Assembly: GCA_035610365.1 (NCBI GenBank)
Contig: CM069435.1
Span: 66,089,389 to 66,153,388 of the forward strand
Direction: 5' to 3'
DNA length: 64,000 nt
Source of the DNA: Aquatica leii
Lineage: Eukaryota > Arthropoda > Insecta > Coleoptera > Lampyridae
In this document: in pieces, positions 20,405 through 33,140 of the stretch
How the letters are laid out: the number at the start of each line of letters is the position of its first letter
Position numbering within the stretch: the first letter of the stretch is position 1
Program-made: the position numbers and the translations under genes
The notes under the pieces: model-generated
Database searches by the model: none
Seen by the model: only the letters and a program-made list of their open reading frames with translations
Told to the model about the DNA's origin: nothing

Positions 20405-21774
20405 TGTTACAAGCTTTAGGTATTTTACGAACCTGCACGGCCAACTCTCAATAGTCGGAGAGAGGGGTAGGTTTCCAAGAAATATATAAAAGGTGTTCCA
20501 GGGCGCCAGAGCTTATCCCCAAAGTGACTTCTGTCCGCTCACAACAGAATGGTAGCACTTGTAACAAGATGTTAGGTTCGTAATCCCTTCTACTCGGCTG
20601 TTCGAGTAGCCAGCGTTTGTGATTAGATAACGACGATCTAAAGAGAAAGGTATGTTGTCATAAAAGAACAAGTAACCACAATAACAACTTTAATCTAGAA
20701 TCGTTGATGATTACCACAGGATATAAGAATTCTCATTACAGAAAATCAGTAGTATCGGCAACACACAATACATAGATAAATTTGGTTTACATGAATAGCG
20801 AAGAGTAGATTTATAGTAAATCTCAGTTGCATATAGCATGCGAGATACATGAAATAATGATAATAAGTACGGCCTTAATATTACAATATCATAATAAATA
20901 TTGGGAGTACACAGCATACGTCATACACAATAAGCAATAAGCAAGAAAATTACTACGGAATTAATATTCACACAGTTTCGTGAGCGACCTGGTTGACTAC
21001 GAGGTAAAACATATAAAATCACTTACCAAAACACAGGAACTTCCGCTGGTGTGAAGAAAGTACTTTCTCTGCCACGTAGTCCTATAATCAATTTGAAATA
21101 GCAAATCGTGTCAAACTAATTTCTCACGAAAGTGAAATCTACAAAATCATTACTTAAATTTTAAAGTACACACATAACACAACCCGAAAGTCGGAGGCTG
21201 TTATACCCTTTTCTGTGATTTAATTAATTCCAACAGTAGGCCTTATAAATATTTAGAATCGTTCCAACACAATATTCGTCGAGGGTTATCTCTCGTCTTT
21301 CGGTATCGATTTGAATTCATGGGCCGGATGGTGGTAAGAATGGCCGGTGACGATACGAATACCCCACGATCGCAACGAAGCCACAACTTTCCCTGGTGGA
21401 CGTTAAATTATAACCAGAATGCCCTTAGTTATGAGGTAGCACATGGCGCTGACAAAAGACATAAAAATTACCTTTAATTAAAGAAAGAACACAATCCACT
21501 TACTCTGCGGGAGCAAATTTGTTAATTAAGGAAACTTCTCATTTCCAGCGTGTCCCAACACGTGGATGATTTTAGAAAACGAATTTTTCACTCACGCAGA
21601 CATAAGTTAGAACATGAACGCTGTCAAAGTCAAAATGCCGGTCTCTCACCGGATGTCGTCTACTCAATACAAAGTGACCAACGAATCCGATAGATGGCGT
21701 CAAGAAATATAAAAGTAATTTTTAATTAAACAGATATACAGGGTAATGCATTATTTAAATTTATGCACGTAACA
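20405..21774 (-). repeat. 5' LTR of outer gypsy element
   Basis: A 1370-bp LTR with TGTTAC...GTAACA ends. It is alignable throughout with the inner element's LTRs but clearly diverged from them. Its right end matches the partial LTR at 1-139. Sequence right of 21774 is unrelated. Confidence 0.88.
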
Positions 21775-21939
21775 TGTACATTATTAAATCTTTGCTCGTG
21801 ACACTTCCTTTACCATGGCAAATCATTTGATTCATTCTTTCTTCAAGCAGTTTCATTCTATTTCCTTTGTCCACTGGTCGTTCGTATTACTTCTTTTAAA
21901 CTTCTAGTAGGTACTATTTTTTGAAAATGTTCGGATAGT

Positions 21940-22401
21940 TTTCAACGTTATTTACCAAGATTTGTGGACGGCGAATTTAGAGCGTTGACGCAAGACGACG
22001 AAAACGACGAAGGTTACGAAAACCGTGAGAAAACTCGAGACGAAATACGCGAGAAGGTGAAATGTAAGCAGGCAAAACAATGAAAATATTTCGACAAAAA
22101 ACGTACGTGAAGACTGCAATACGAAGTCGGCGACATTGTTTTTATGAAAAGAGTGTCGCAACATACGGGCGAATCGACCAAGTTACAGGTACGATACCGA
22201 GAACCCCTAGTAATAACGCAGGTGTTACTGAGCGATACGTGTCGGGCGACAGAGCTGCATCCTACGGGAAATAGATTTTTTGCCACTACAGCGCACGTGT
22301 CGCAGTTAAAGTTATACCGAAATCACGAAGATGACGACGATGACTCAACCCACGACGATGCTAGCGAAGACGACGTAGAAGTAGTCAGTAATAGCAAATA
22401 G
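21940..22401 (+). pseudogene. Gypsy integrase C-terminal remnant
   Basis: The readable part is 22144-22401. It shows the integrase tail pattern: a VGDIVF-like strand, TGESTKLQVRYREPLVIT, a TAHVSQLKLY block and an acidic Asp/Glu-rich end. Upstream, 21940-22130 carries matching sequence in shifted frames. It is a different gypsy lineage from the nest to its left. No LTR recognised. The following A-rich 22410-22620 may be its 3' untranslated part. Confidence 0.65.
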
Positions 22402-22889
22402 AAAACCGTAGACGAAAGCGGCCAATCCAGTAATGAAGAAGCAACCGGACACCCCCAGATGCCCCACGTACCCAAGAAACGCAAAGATTATGTCATAAAT
22501 GTGCGAGGAGAAACAACTGAAACCAGAGCAACAGTGAGCTCTGACGAAACGCGCAATGCTGACGCAGCCGGGGAACACGGAGAAAGACAGGCGGCACAGA
22601 CATGCGAATAGTAGAGATCAGTAGAGATCGAGTCGTAAAGTAATGAACACACGAGTTTGTAAACCGCATCTATTTTGTTTGTAACTTATTTATAAAGCCT
22701 TAATTTGTTGTTATTCAATTCAGCATTATCTAAACCCGTACCAAATTGCTTACAAGTATTTACATAACTGTAAACATAATACTAATAATAATAACATAAG
22801 GCAAATAAAAAAAAACTCGAACAAGGAAGTAAAAATTTATGCGAAATCAAAGTCTGATGTAGAAGATACATTAACCAATGTAATATAAT
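22402..22889. other. Unassigned AT-rich stretch
   Basis: Probably the tail of the gypsy remnant up to about 22620. Nothing recognisable after that. Confidence 0.4.
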
Positions 22890-24000
22890 AACAGGTTCAA
22901 CTATAACTTTTAATGTGAAGTCTCTCTGCAACATTTCTTGTTGTACTTTAATCACATGCTGTATAATTTTGTTCCAATTATTAGCAGAAACGTTGGCAAC
23001 TGCTTCAAGAAATACATTTTTAACATCGTGTTTTAAACGTTGTATTTTCTTAGCAATTTCATTTTTAATTTGTGTCTATATTAGTTCAATAAAATTCAAC
23101 TCACACGGATATGGTGTTACTGGAATGCTTTTCTTGACAAGTGTTAAAAGTTCTGCTTTAACCATGTTTTTTTTCAAATTTGATTGATTTACTTATTACT
23201 TGTCAACCAATCTTGTATATCAGCTTTTTTAGTTGATATACAAGAAGTTAGATTTTTTTCCAACTTTTCTGCTATGAAACATTATCTAACACCTTCACAG
23301 ACAGAATATCCTAGCAGAAGAACCACTTACACTTCCCGCCCAGATGAAATTTTTATGCACATGTCTTAGACAGCCATCTTTTTGATAGTATTATTGTTAA
23401 AAAGGTGTTAACCTCAATTCCTTTGTCGTAGTTAGTGTTGTAAAAATCGGTTTTTATTCTAAAAAAACGGTTTAATTGAAACATTTGAAGTTTATTAGAT
23501 ATACCAGAAATAAAAGCTTACCATGCTGTTTGAATTGTCGTATCTGTTCAAATTTTTGTAGTAATAAGTTAATCCAAGTTTCGTTTAAATAATATACCTT
23601 TTGTTCTCACTTCTCCACGCTATGAATAACATTTTTTTTCAAGTAGCACACTGTTACGATTTTTTTCTGTACCTATAAAATAATGTATGTATATTATAAG
23701 CACAATACGATACACAATACCTAAAACCCAATTTGTTTCAATAATGTTTGAAACGTAGTTACTTTAAAGTTTTGTAAATTCTCATCTCATCGTTAATACA
23801 AGCTGTAACTTTCGGTGCTGTTGGTGGTTCATTACGTAAAAAGAAGAAATGCGCAATACGTCTTAAGGCGCTTTTTATTCCATCCGTAACATTATCTAAT
23901 ATTAGTGTTGACTTACGGTATACTTTCTGAGAATTCAGTACGCGATCGGTGTTATATTCAGTTATCACATTGTATACAGTAAATACAGACACCTATGTAA
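22890..24000 (-). pseudogene. Tc/mariner-like DDE transposase remnant
   Basis: The N-terminal part (23992-23759) resembles the helix-turn-helix/linker region of an insect DDE transposase family (KSTLILDNVTD, ALRRIAHFFF). A middle fragment near 23600 reads KVYYLNETWIN. The C-terminal part (23370-22890) reads TKKADIQDWL, a CELNFIELI block equivalent to the PPYHCDLNPIELIW motif, and an NNWNKIIQHVIK end. Stops and frameshifts run throughout. A related C-terminal fragment lies at 56990-57410. Terminal repeats not identified. Confidence 0.65.
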
Positions 24001-24749
24001 ATAAGTAAAGTTAATATAAATCTTTAAATGTAGGTATATAAAAAATGCAAATAATAATGTAAATGGTTACGTTACCTGCTGATGTAGCTGTAAATTTACT
24101 ATAATCTAATTTCAAACTGCTTAGTTGACTTTTTGTCTGCATATCAATCATGATATCAATCAGTTTACTTTAGTGAGGCGGTATTTACTACCCAATAGAG
24201 AAATAAAAGAAATATTTTTGTGCTTTCTGTATATTTAACACAATGCGCCATAGTATTTAGAAAATTCGGACTGATACAGATTTACTTATTTTTAGTTTCA
24301 ACTGGCAACTTTATAACGGAAAGCTGCTTAACACCCATTTAGTATTTTATATTTGTATCACAATTATTTTTGTTTTTGTTATATCTACTCATTGGCAAAA
24401 TAAATTTTAAGTATTTAATGATATTCAACTAAAAAATTATACGATACTAGATGGTATGCAAGGCCGAATGCTATACTATCAATAAAAAAAGGTTATAAAA
24501 GCAAAGCTTGTTAACATACTTTGGAAACATCAACAAAAAGCAAGGTTAGCAAAATAGAAATTGAATTATCAGCAATAAATTTTGACAAAATATAACAATA
24601 TGTAATGTCATGTTGCAAAAAATAAATAAAACGAGTAAACCATTGCAGTTTATACCATGTCTATACCATGTTTTTTGCTTTAGAAAATGTTGAGTAAAAA
24701 ACAGTTTTTAGTAATATTTCTAGTTAGTTGACAATAGCATGAAATGAGT
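24001..24749. other. Unassigned AT-rich stretch
   Basis: May include the 5' end of the transposase element on its left. No gene or terminal repeat recognised. Confidence 0.4.
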
Positions 24750-24919
24750 TGTTAGTTGCGACCCCACGGTTATACTGTTCAATACGTCGGTAGTTTAACC
24801 ACCGTACTGTAAGCAACATTTTTGCTGTCATTTTCGCTGTTACCTTTGTTAGAGACCAATAAAGTATTTTTTTATAATACAACCAGTTTAACCAATTATA
24901 GAGATCAGTGAGTTTAACA
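24750..24919 (+). repeat. Candidate copia 5' LTR
   Basis: A 170-bp segment with TGTTAG...TAACA ends and an AATAAA. It is followed six bases later (24925-24941) by CAGGTTATGAACCCAGG, close to the half-tRNA initiator-Met priming site used by copia elements. No 3' LTR was found. Confidence 0.5.
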
Positions 24920-24959
24920 CATATCAGGTTATGAACCCAGGCATCTTGTGACTGTGTTT

Positions 24960-27500
24960 ATTATATTAAAAAAGAAACGTATTTTTTCCGAAAACGTGTT
25001 GCATCGAAGGGTCGACGGGAAATCGAGTAGATAACGGAAAATGGATTTAAAAACTTAAGTAAACAATCTAGACGAGTCTGGAAATTGGAGCAAATGGCAG
25101 AAGCAGATGAAATTGTTGCTAACACATCAAGATGTTCTAGATACAGTGTTTGGAAGTCAAAGTGAATCGGAAGAACCACGCGGCAAAACCGTTACAGACG
25201 CGCAATGAAGAGCGCATGAAAGTGAAATGACAGCATTTATTAAGGCAGATGCTTTAGCACAGTTGATATTAATAAGCAGTATGAACGATAGTAATGCTGA
25301 TTTAGTGACTACTTGTGAAACGATAAAAGCAATCTGAGGTAAGGTATTGTCTGTGTATGAGCAAAGCTCTGGTCAGAGGGTCGATCGGTTGTTGTGTTAT
25401 GTCGACTCTTTCAAAAGAGTACTTTGAATTTAAAAGTGTCTGGGAGTCGTCTGTGCCTGTGCAAGAACTCACAATCAACTTAAAGGATTCGGTTGAAATG
25501 AGATTGTCTGAAAGGCAAAAAACGCAGAGACTCTGGTTGCAAAGTCCAAATTTTGAAATGATGTAGCTAATGGAGGAAAACCGGAAATAAAAGGCAAACA
25601 ATTTTAATGCTAGTACCACTTTGCTAAAAATTGTAAATCGAAAATTACTCAACCGACAGGTGAAGCTTTTATAGCAAATAAAAATGGTATTTAAATGAAC
25701 CAATCGGAAGAAGATGTTTTTCACATGAAACTTTTGAATTTCCAAAGCAAACTATTGTTGGGCACAACAATAATCTACGCGTATGGTTTTGGAATGATAA
25801 ACATCGAGATGCGCGTTAACAGTATTTGTAAACAAAGTCATCTAAGAGATGTTTGATACGTTCCCAAAATAAGCCAAAACTTATTTTCAATCGGAGCAGC
25901 AATAGAATAGAGGTACGAGCCTAAATCAAATACAAGTGGGTGACTGTTTATTAAAGATCAAACTGTAAAATTAAGTAGAAAGAAAATATAAAATAATTTA
26001 TATGAACTTAATATGCGTGTTTGCAAACCCAAAACTGTTTCAGAAGTTTGTGTAGCTGAGAGAATTGACACTCTACAGTTGTGGCATGAAAGGTTATGTC
26101 ACCAAAATAAAAAGCATGTCAAAAAATTTCTATAAAAAAAGAACCTTGCTGTTGAAGAAGATGGAGAGTTATGTGATGGATGTATGTATGGCAAGCAATG
26201 TCGTGCAAGCTATGGTATCAGAACTGTAAAACCTACTGCCCCAGGTGATAAAATTATTCACACTGACTGTTGAACGACAATGGTATCAACTTTCGAAAAA
26301 TTATGCCGTATTCTCCAAAACAAAATGTGTCTGCTGAGAGGGAGAACCGGAAATTATAGAATGTGCTCGAAGCACGATCTACTCAAATAACATTTTAATC
26401 AAATTGTAGGCTGAGACTATCAACACATTTCTGTTTTTGTTGTAGTTTTTCCAAGAATGCAATTAAGGTAATCTTGAGTCGTGATGTTGTGTTTAGAGCC
26501 GATAGAGTTTTAGAAAAGAAGATCATGTTAGAAATTTTCAAAGAAAACGAAATTGAAAATATTATAGTCCATAAAAAAACTACAATAAAAAAGGAAACAG
26601 TGTCTGTGTTCATTAAAAAATGAAAGACGATTCAACCCAAGAGAAAGCAGTTGTAGAAGACATTGCAAGTAATGATTAGACTGTATAATGTATGAAGCGT
26701 AGCTGCAAGATACCAGAATACTTGCAAGACTATTTATTATATGCAGAATATTCTAATTTCTACGTTTCAGAAAGAAATAATAATTCTAGTGAGTGGCAAG
26801 CTACAAAATTAGAAGCACTGGCGTTTGTAAAGGAAAACTGTAATTGAGATCTTGTTGATCTACCAATTGGAAATAGTTGAGTTTTAAGAACCAAAATTTG
26901 CCCTGATAGAACAGTTGAGTGATATAAAACTCGGCTGGCTACTCACAGAAGACTGGAGTTGATTTTCTTAGAAACATACGGTCAGTTGCAAAGATTGCCA
27001 CTGTACGGGTACTTTTAAGTGTCGCAGGTGCCGAGAATTTACACCTAGCGCAATTTGATGTAAACGCCGCATTCTTTTACGGTGAACCTAAGAAACAAAT
27101 TTATATGAATCAACCTACAGGTTTTGAAGATACAACGGGACGTGTCTGCAGAATAAATAAAAGTATTTATGGGCTTAAACAATCTCTCACTTGTTAAAAT
27201 AAAAAGTTAGTGGATTTTATGCTACAGTCAGGGATTTAAAGAAAGTAATGCTAATCCGTGCTTATTTATTAAAAGAAACAGTGACTATAAATTATTTGTT
27301 GCAATCTATGTTTCTTAGAAAACTTAAACATGAGTTCGAAATAACTACAAATAATTTAAGTTGTTTTTTATGACTAGAAATCATAAAGACAAATGATGAT
27401 GTTTATGTGAAACAAGGTGCATACATCAGAAGAATCTTAGACAAATTTAACATGTTTGATTGTAATATTGTTAAAATGGCTTGTAGTGGTTACTTAGAAA
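24960..27500 (+). pseudogene. Ty1/copia gag-pol remnant
   Basis: Gag-like sequence at about 25070-25380 (THQDVLDTVFGSQSE, MTAFIKADALAQLIL). GAG-pre-integrase at 26080-26280 (LWHERLCHQNKKH, CMYGKQCRASYG). An integrase-RT linker near 26460 (SRDVVF). RT at 26990-27200 (FDVNAAFFYGEPKKQIYM, GFEDTTGRVC, SIYGLKQS). Final RT block at 27310-27480 (YIRRILDKFNMFD). The stretch with the catalytic YVDD and much of integrase is missing. Many stops. The right end is replaced by LINE sequence near 27530. Confidence 0.85.
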
Positions 27501-27539
27501 AAGGTGGCGCGTACAGTTGTATTCTGTACTAAGTTTCTT

Positions 27540-28640
27540 CCATTTCTAGCTTTATGCACATTATTCTTGACGATATCGGCTTAAATTGAGTTATTCTTGC
27601 CTTCTCTCCTCCGTTATCATTATTCCTACTCCTAATTTTGCTTTTTGTCCCGTCTCCACTCCAGAGTAAAATATACTATGTTTCTCTATTTTAAGTTTTC
27701 CATTTCCATCAGCTGCATTTTGAATTCTTCCACTTCTTGTACTAATTCATGTTCTTTATTTCTTAGTGATGTTATGTTCCATGTTTCTATTTTCACAATT
27801 ACATTTCCTCCATCTTTTTTATTTTTTGTTCTTTTTTCTCTTTAGTTTCTTTTTCATCGCGGCCGTTTATTTTTTTTAACTGCCCTAATCTTTTCCATTT
27901 CAGGTTTTTTCAACGTCGTCCAGTGTATGTTGTTTTCATTTGTTTTGTTATTTCCTTGTCTTTCTCATCTTCTTTGAGAGATCTTTTACTAGTCGTTCTT
28001 GTTTTCAGATTTTTGATTCTAAGTTCAAGTTTTCTACTATTACTTATTAGTCTCTTTCCAATTTATTTCCTCTACTAAATTCATCCTCTCTAATTGCTTC
28101 AGTGTGTAGATTTTGATTTCAACTTGTAATTTGTTATATCGTATTTTTGCATTGTATCCCATGCTTCTAGCTTTTTTCATATGTTTTATTATTCGTTTTA
28201 TTTCTTCCTGTATTTGTTTTGGGTAGTCTTCGTTTATGGCCTGTTTGTCATGTTTTGCTCCTCCTTGCTTTCTAATCTTATAAGTTCGTGATTATTTTCC
28301 ATTTCTACTTTAACTTCCATGTCTCTGATGCTTCCTCTTACTTTTCCTTTTAATCGTGGTTCTGATTAGTTGTATTTATCTTCCACTTCTTGTATTATAA
28401 TTTTGTTCTTTCTTATCTCCTTTTTCAGTATTTTAATTCGCGTGTTTCATGAGTTTATAACTATCATCTGTATTTCTTCATTTATTCTTTAATTGTTCCA
28501 CTTCGTTCTTTATTTTATCTAATTTTTCTTTCATGTCTTCCGTTTTTTTGTCTACATCATTTAATTTCTTGTTGATCTCTGCTAGTATCTTCTCTATTTG
28601 CTTCAGTTCCCTTCAATGATCTCTACGCCACCACTTCTTC
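27540..28640 (-). pseudogene. 5' fragment of a LINE (coiled-coil ORF1 and start of endonuclease)
   Basis: Reading leftward from 28640: a Lys/Glu-rich coiled-coil segment (KILAEINKKLNDVDKKTEDMK near 28580), more charged sequence with stops, then the endonuclease opening (WNITSLRNKEHELVQEVEEF near 27740). Only the 5' portion is present. This is unusual, because LINE copies normally lose the 5' end. Base composition and motif style match the LINE at 49840-54935. Confidence 0.6.
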
Positions 28641-30593
28641 GCCGCGCAAAGAGGTCTATTACGATCGACCCGTCGTAAATTGTTCCTTCTTATAGACGTT
28701 GGGTTATGTTATTAAATTTTTAATTAGTGTTATTTCTATATGTGGTTGTTTCATATACTATTCTTTATAGGCGATTTATTTTAATTATTTAAATTTATTT
28801 GAACTTTCTTTAAACCTGTCTCTGCTCGTTGTTTAGCTATGAATCTATATTTAAACGTGTATTCGAAGTTAAATTTTGCTTGTTATCAATTTGTTTGTCG
28901 CGTTGACTCCAAAACTGCTTTCAAGCTCTCGGGCCGATCTCGTCGTTTATATATTCTTCCTTTAATTAGGTTATTATTTATCCTACCTTATTTTCCTCTA
29001 TTCCTTTCTTTGACATTTATTAGGTACACTTTTTGAATTAGAATTTAATAGCTAATTCGTTCACTCGTTGCAGTCTTTTCTAAATGCTTAAAAAACAAAA
29101 AAGAAAAATATATAAAGCTTTCTATACACATGAGTTATTTGCAGTTATTTTAAATTTATTTTAGATTTGTTTTTTGGAACTTTCATTTTTTTCAGCGATT
29201 TTGAGGCTTTGGAAACCTCGTAGTCTCTGTGCTCTGTACTTTACGAATAACTATGCGGTGATAATTCCAAGAAACCGATATGTTCAAAAGTTGTTTTTTT
29301 AAATAAGGTCCGTTTTTTTAATAAGAATGAAAATACTAAAATTACCATTAAAATATATTTTTTTCTATATTATCCATACTTTTATCTACTTTTCTGCATA
29401 AACAATATCTAAGAATGTTACTATGTTTAAGAAAAAATATTTAAAAAAAATTGTTTTTTTATTATTATTTTATTATAAATTGACATTGAAACAAGAAAAA
29501 AATGTTAAAAAAATTGGAACAAGTTCAAATGAATTATTTCACTATACCACATGTGATTTGTTTACGTCTGTCCGAACAGTATATTTCACAATAAACAAAA
29601 ATGAGAGTATATTACGTTTCAGTAAGTTGATAATAACATAGATAATGTAGAATTTAGTAACAGAAATCATTTTTTTATATCTTTTATGGGTATTTCTCAT
29701 CAAATTCCGAAATTTAAGACCCGAGCTACGAGTGCTGAGTCACATGCATTATTTATCCATGTACCTAATATTTTTATTTAAATGCAAGTTAACTATACTG
29801 AAAAAAGAGTTATGATCAATTTAATGTCATGAAAATGTCCGAGTTAATTGATAGAAAAGATGCATTTCTCAAATAAAATGACAAGTTCTTATCAATTAAA
29901 TATTGCTAAAATATTCTAAAGATGTATTTATTGTATTTCAGAGCTTTTATCGCTCCGACAAATACATAAATCATAACAGGATTTTAAATATCCGTTCTTT
30001 AAAGTTAAATCATTCCCTCGCCGTGTTACGAATATTCATTTTATGATCGTACTGAACAATATCTGCGATATATGTATGTTCAAGAATACTTTTAGTTAAA
30101 ATTATTTAGAAATTACTTTTCTTTGTATCATTACCTCATTGAACGTACAAAACGATAATGTAAGTATAAATAAATGTTTTAATTCTTTTCAATACGATTT
30201 GAGGAGTAAAATGTATAGTTCATAATGCTAAATCAAATTGACGATATGTTTCTGGGTTTTCTTAGCTTTTGCCCGAATTCGTCATTCTATCACTGTCATT
30301 CCCTTATTATTCTTATACAGAAAATGGCGTTTTTAGACTTCTTTACTACTTTGTTTCAATTTGTATTGAAAAAAAAATTACACGTGTGTACGACAGAAAA
30401 AAGCTAAACAAATGAAAAGTAATACCAAGTATTACCGAATCTTTGAAAAAACTACGAAAAAACGAAAGGTTAAATTTGAGATACTGGCGTGCATTAGCCT
30501 ACCACGGTCTTCTTTTTTAATGTTACTTTCAAGATCTTTACTGGCATTATGTTTTTCACTCGCACTAATGATCTGCCAACAAATAATCTTTTT
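28641..30593. other. Unassigned AT-rich stretch
   Basis: No repeat termini, domains or convincing ORF seen. The GC-richer 28640-28690 may be the LINE's true 5' end. Confidence 0.4.
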
Positions 30594-33140
30594 TCAACTA
30601 AGTTGCCCTCCATTGGTTCGATAGCGCAAATGTAGCCTACTCAGAAATTTCCATCCAGGTGCTATCACCACACTTTCAGTTCTTCCAGGCAAAGTCACGG
30701 CTTCAATCAATAAGACCTGCACGACTACCTTCTTTGACGAATGAAACGGAATTTCTTCACCGTCGAACTTTAGGACATCGTTGTTCATATCCAAATGGAA
30801 CCCATACTTCTCTATAACCTCTATTTCTAAGATAACTTCTTTTGTGTGTGGCTACCAGTACTTGATGGTCGAGTACTCCATTTCTTAAACCAATGATCAT
30901 TTGTACTTGTCTGTAAGTAAGTATTTATTTACCTGTCGCGTTCGCAGTCGTAGTATTACTGATAATGTCTTCTCATTTGCTCATAATATATCTGAACGAA
31001 TAATAGTCTTCGTCGCTTTCATGTCAACAGTAGTGATGGAGAATAAGTAACTATTCGTTACTTGAGTACTCGTTACTCGCTAGGATCCGAAGTAACGATT
31101 ACTCGAAAGGCAAAGTATTCGTTACATAGTTACATTCGTACCATTCGATTATAGTATTCACATCTGCAAAATCGGTTCCAGTGCCCGTTTGTAGTCAATA
31201 CACATAGTACATCATTACTCGTTTTATGAATTGTAGTTTTGTAGGGACAATATTGAATACAGAGGGCATAAACGACGCAGAACCTTAACTTTTTAAACAC
31301 ATTATTATACGTATAATAGTGATCTCTGTTCTTACCTTAGATTTCTTAAATTAAATAACCAAAATTATCAACGTTTTCAGGTATAAGTGTACTTATTCGT
31401 ATTCATACATATACAAATGTTAATTCTGTTATTTTCTGGGTAACATCTTTTTCAAAATTTAGCAAAAAACAAAATTGATTATTATCGAAAATTTATAAAT
31501 TTATACTTTGGAATATTTTTTGAAGCTTTTACATTATATATTGTGCGTATTTCCATTTCAAAAATTAATATTAAAAACGTTAATAAATACTAACAATCCA
31601 AAGTACATATGTTCTGTTTTGTATTTAAAATGATAAGTTTCTCCGGTATCAGCTACTGTCAAAAATGTATACATAAATTAGAATTTTACAACACGTTCTA
31701 GTCATTTATGCACATACGTCTAAGGTAATCAAATCCCTATCGCGAAACGATTCAAGGAATTATATTCCGGTACCCGTATTTATTACCACAAAAACATACA
31801 GTTGTCAAAGTAATCATAGTATTCAAAGTAATCAAAGTAACGAATTAAAGTAACGAATACAAAAAGTGTAAGTAACGAATAGTAACGATTACTCAAAAGT
31901 AACGAAATTCACCATCACTAGTCAACAGTAACTAAACACTTCTTCCATTAAGTTTGCCATTGAGATAAATACTTTGCAATTATTCCATAAGCAAAACCGT
32001 TTGAATGGTAATTTCCGGGGCATGGCTTGTTGAGGTTGATTTTTTTCTTATTCGGTCAACCTGTTCTAGTTCTAGGTTCTCTGGTCTTTTATTGAGCTTA
32101 GTACAGCGTCGTCGTACGTGACTCACTTTCTCGCAGTTCCAGCACGTCACTCTTATTTTCCCAGTTACTTGTTAGCCGAATACACGTTGCACTATTTCTG
32201 TGTTTGCGCGGCTAATTTTGCAGCACAGCAAAGCTTATGACTGCCTCGCTGCGACGCTTGTTTCGCCGCCTTAACTTTAAAACGTCATCTAGTGTCTTAG
32301 GTCAAATCACCATAGAGTTTGCTGGTTTTTGCTATCTCGGAAACCGTCAACAAAAGTTTGAATAACCAATTGCTTCAAGAGGGTATCTGGTGCTGTAGGA
32401 TATGCAAGCTGTGTCAATCTGGCAATGTCAACTTCAAACTCTTGAAGACTTTCCGCAGCTTTCTAAACACGACTTTCTGTTTAGGCTTGGTACACCTGTT
32501 GAAGATGAGCATCTCCTCATTTCATTTCTAAAAATAAAATTAAGAGTTTTTAATTTTCTTGAAAGTGGTAAGAAACGGTCAGCAATATTCCAAGTGCTTC
32601 TCTACCTAAGGCCACTATTAAAGAGGATGCTTTCTGCTTGTTACTCCAACTATTAGCTGTAGCTGCCGCTTTAAACTGTTTGTAGTAGATTGACCATGGT
32701 GCTTTACCACCACCATTTAAAGATACAACTTTAAACTTGCTAGTGGTTTCTTCCCGATGGTCCATTATTAAATTTTTGCTCGTGACGGTTTTCATAGATT
32801 CGCATATTTCTTCTTTTAAATTTAACATATCTGTTTGGGTTTTTTCTTGAATAATTTTATTTATACTAACTTGTATTTGCTCCTCAATAGTGTTTATTTA
32901 ATTTTCAATGCTCGTTTGTATTTCTTCTTTAAACCGTTTAGAATTGTGTCTAATAATTTTTCTTCTATTTTTTAAGAATTATCAGACAGTTTTTTCCATT
33001 TTTCAAGAATTTTCTTCCATTTTTCTAGTATTTTTTTCTATTTCTTGAGAATTTTTGAACAGTTTTTCTTTTATATTTTTGTTCATCGATTCTTGATCAT
33101 TTTTTACTGATTCGAGAAATTCAAGTAGTTTTATATCCAT
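30594..33140 (-). pseudogene. Gypsy gag-protease remnant, split by an hAT element
   Basis: The gag start at 33140 (MDIKLLEFLESVKNDQ) runs into a coiled segment. The capsid part is 32828-32550 (GKAPWSIYYKQFKAAATANSW, EALGIL). A zinc knuckle lies at about 32155-32090 (CWNCEKVSHVRRRC). After the hAT insertion, 30794-30594 resembles the region just past protease (LKFDGEEIPFHS...AVTLPGRTESVVIAPG). The protease and RT cores are not recognisable. Confidence 0.7.
31031..31920. mobile_element. 890-bp non-autonomous hAT element
   Basis: Ends TAGTGATGGnGAA / TTCACCATCACTA, with extended imperfect inversion rich in GTAACGA repeats at both ends. Flanked by a perfect 8-bp target duplication, GTCAACAG, at 31023-31030 and 31921-31928, diagnostic of hAT. 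No transposase ORF. Confidence 0.88.

Larger units (their letters stand above)
1..21774 (-). mobile_element. Outer (older) Ty3/gypsy LTR retrotransposon, 3' LTR cut by window edge
   Basis: A minus-strand gypsy element. Its 3' LTR ends at 139 and its 5' LTR is 20405-21774. Its internal DNA is 140-567 plus 15580-20404, interrupted by a younger related element at 568-15575. The last 139 bases of the left LTR match the end of the 20405-21774 LTR much better than they match the LTRs of the inner element, which pairs the two outer LTRs. Both carry TG...CA ends (TGTTAC/GTAACA). A G-rich polypurine tract lies beside the 3' LTR and a lysine-tRNA-type primer site beside the 5' LTR. Gag is broken by a stop, a frameshift and a 29-bp duplication, and the region between Gag and the RT active site is deleted. 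The copy is therefore dead as an autonomous element. Confidence 0.88.

Noticed and set aside
1-21774. Tandem array of gypsy elements sharing LTRs
   Set aside because: The AGGT duplication at 564-567 and 15576-15579, and the better match of LTR 1-139 with 20405-21774, show nesting of one element in another.
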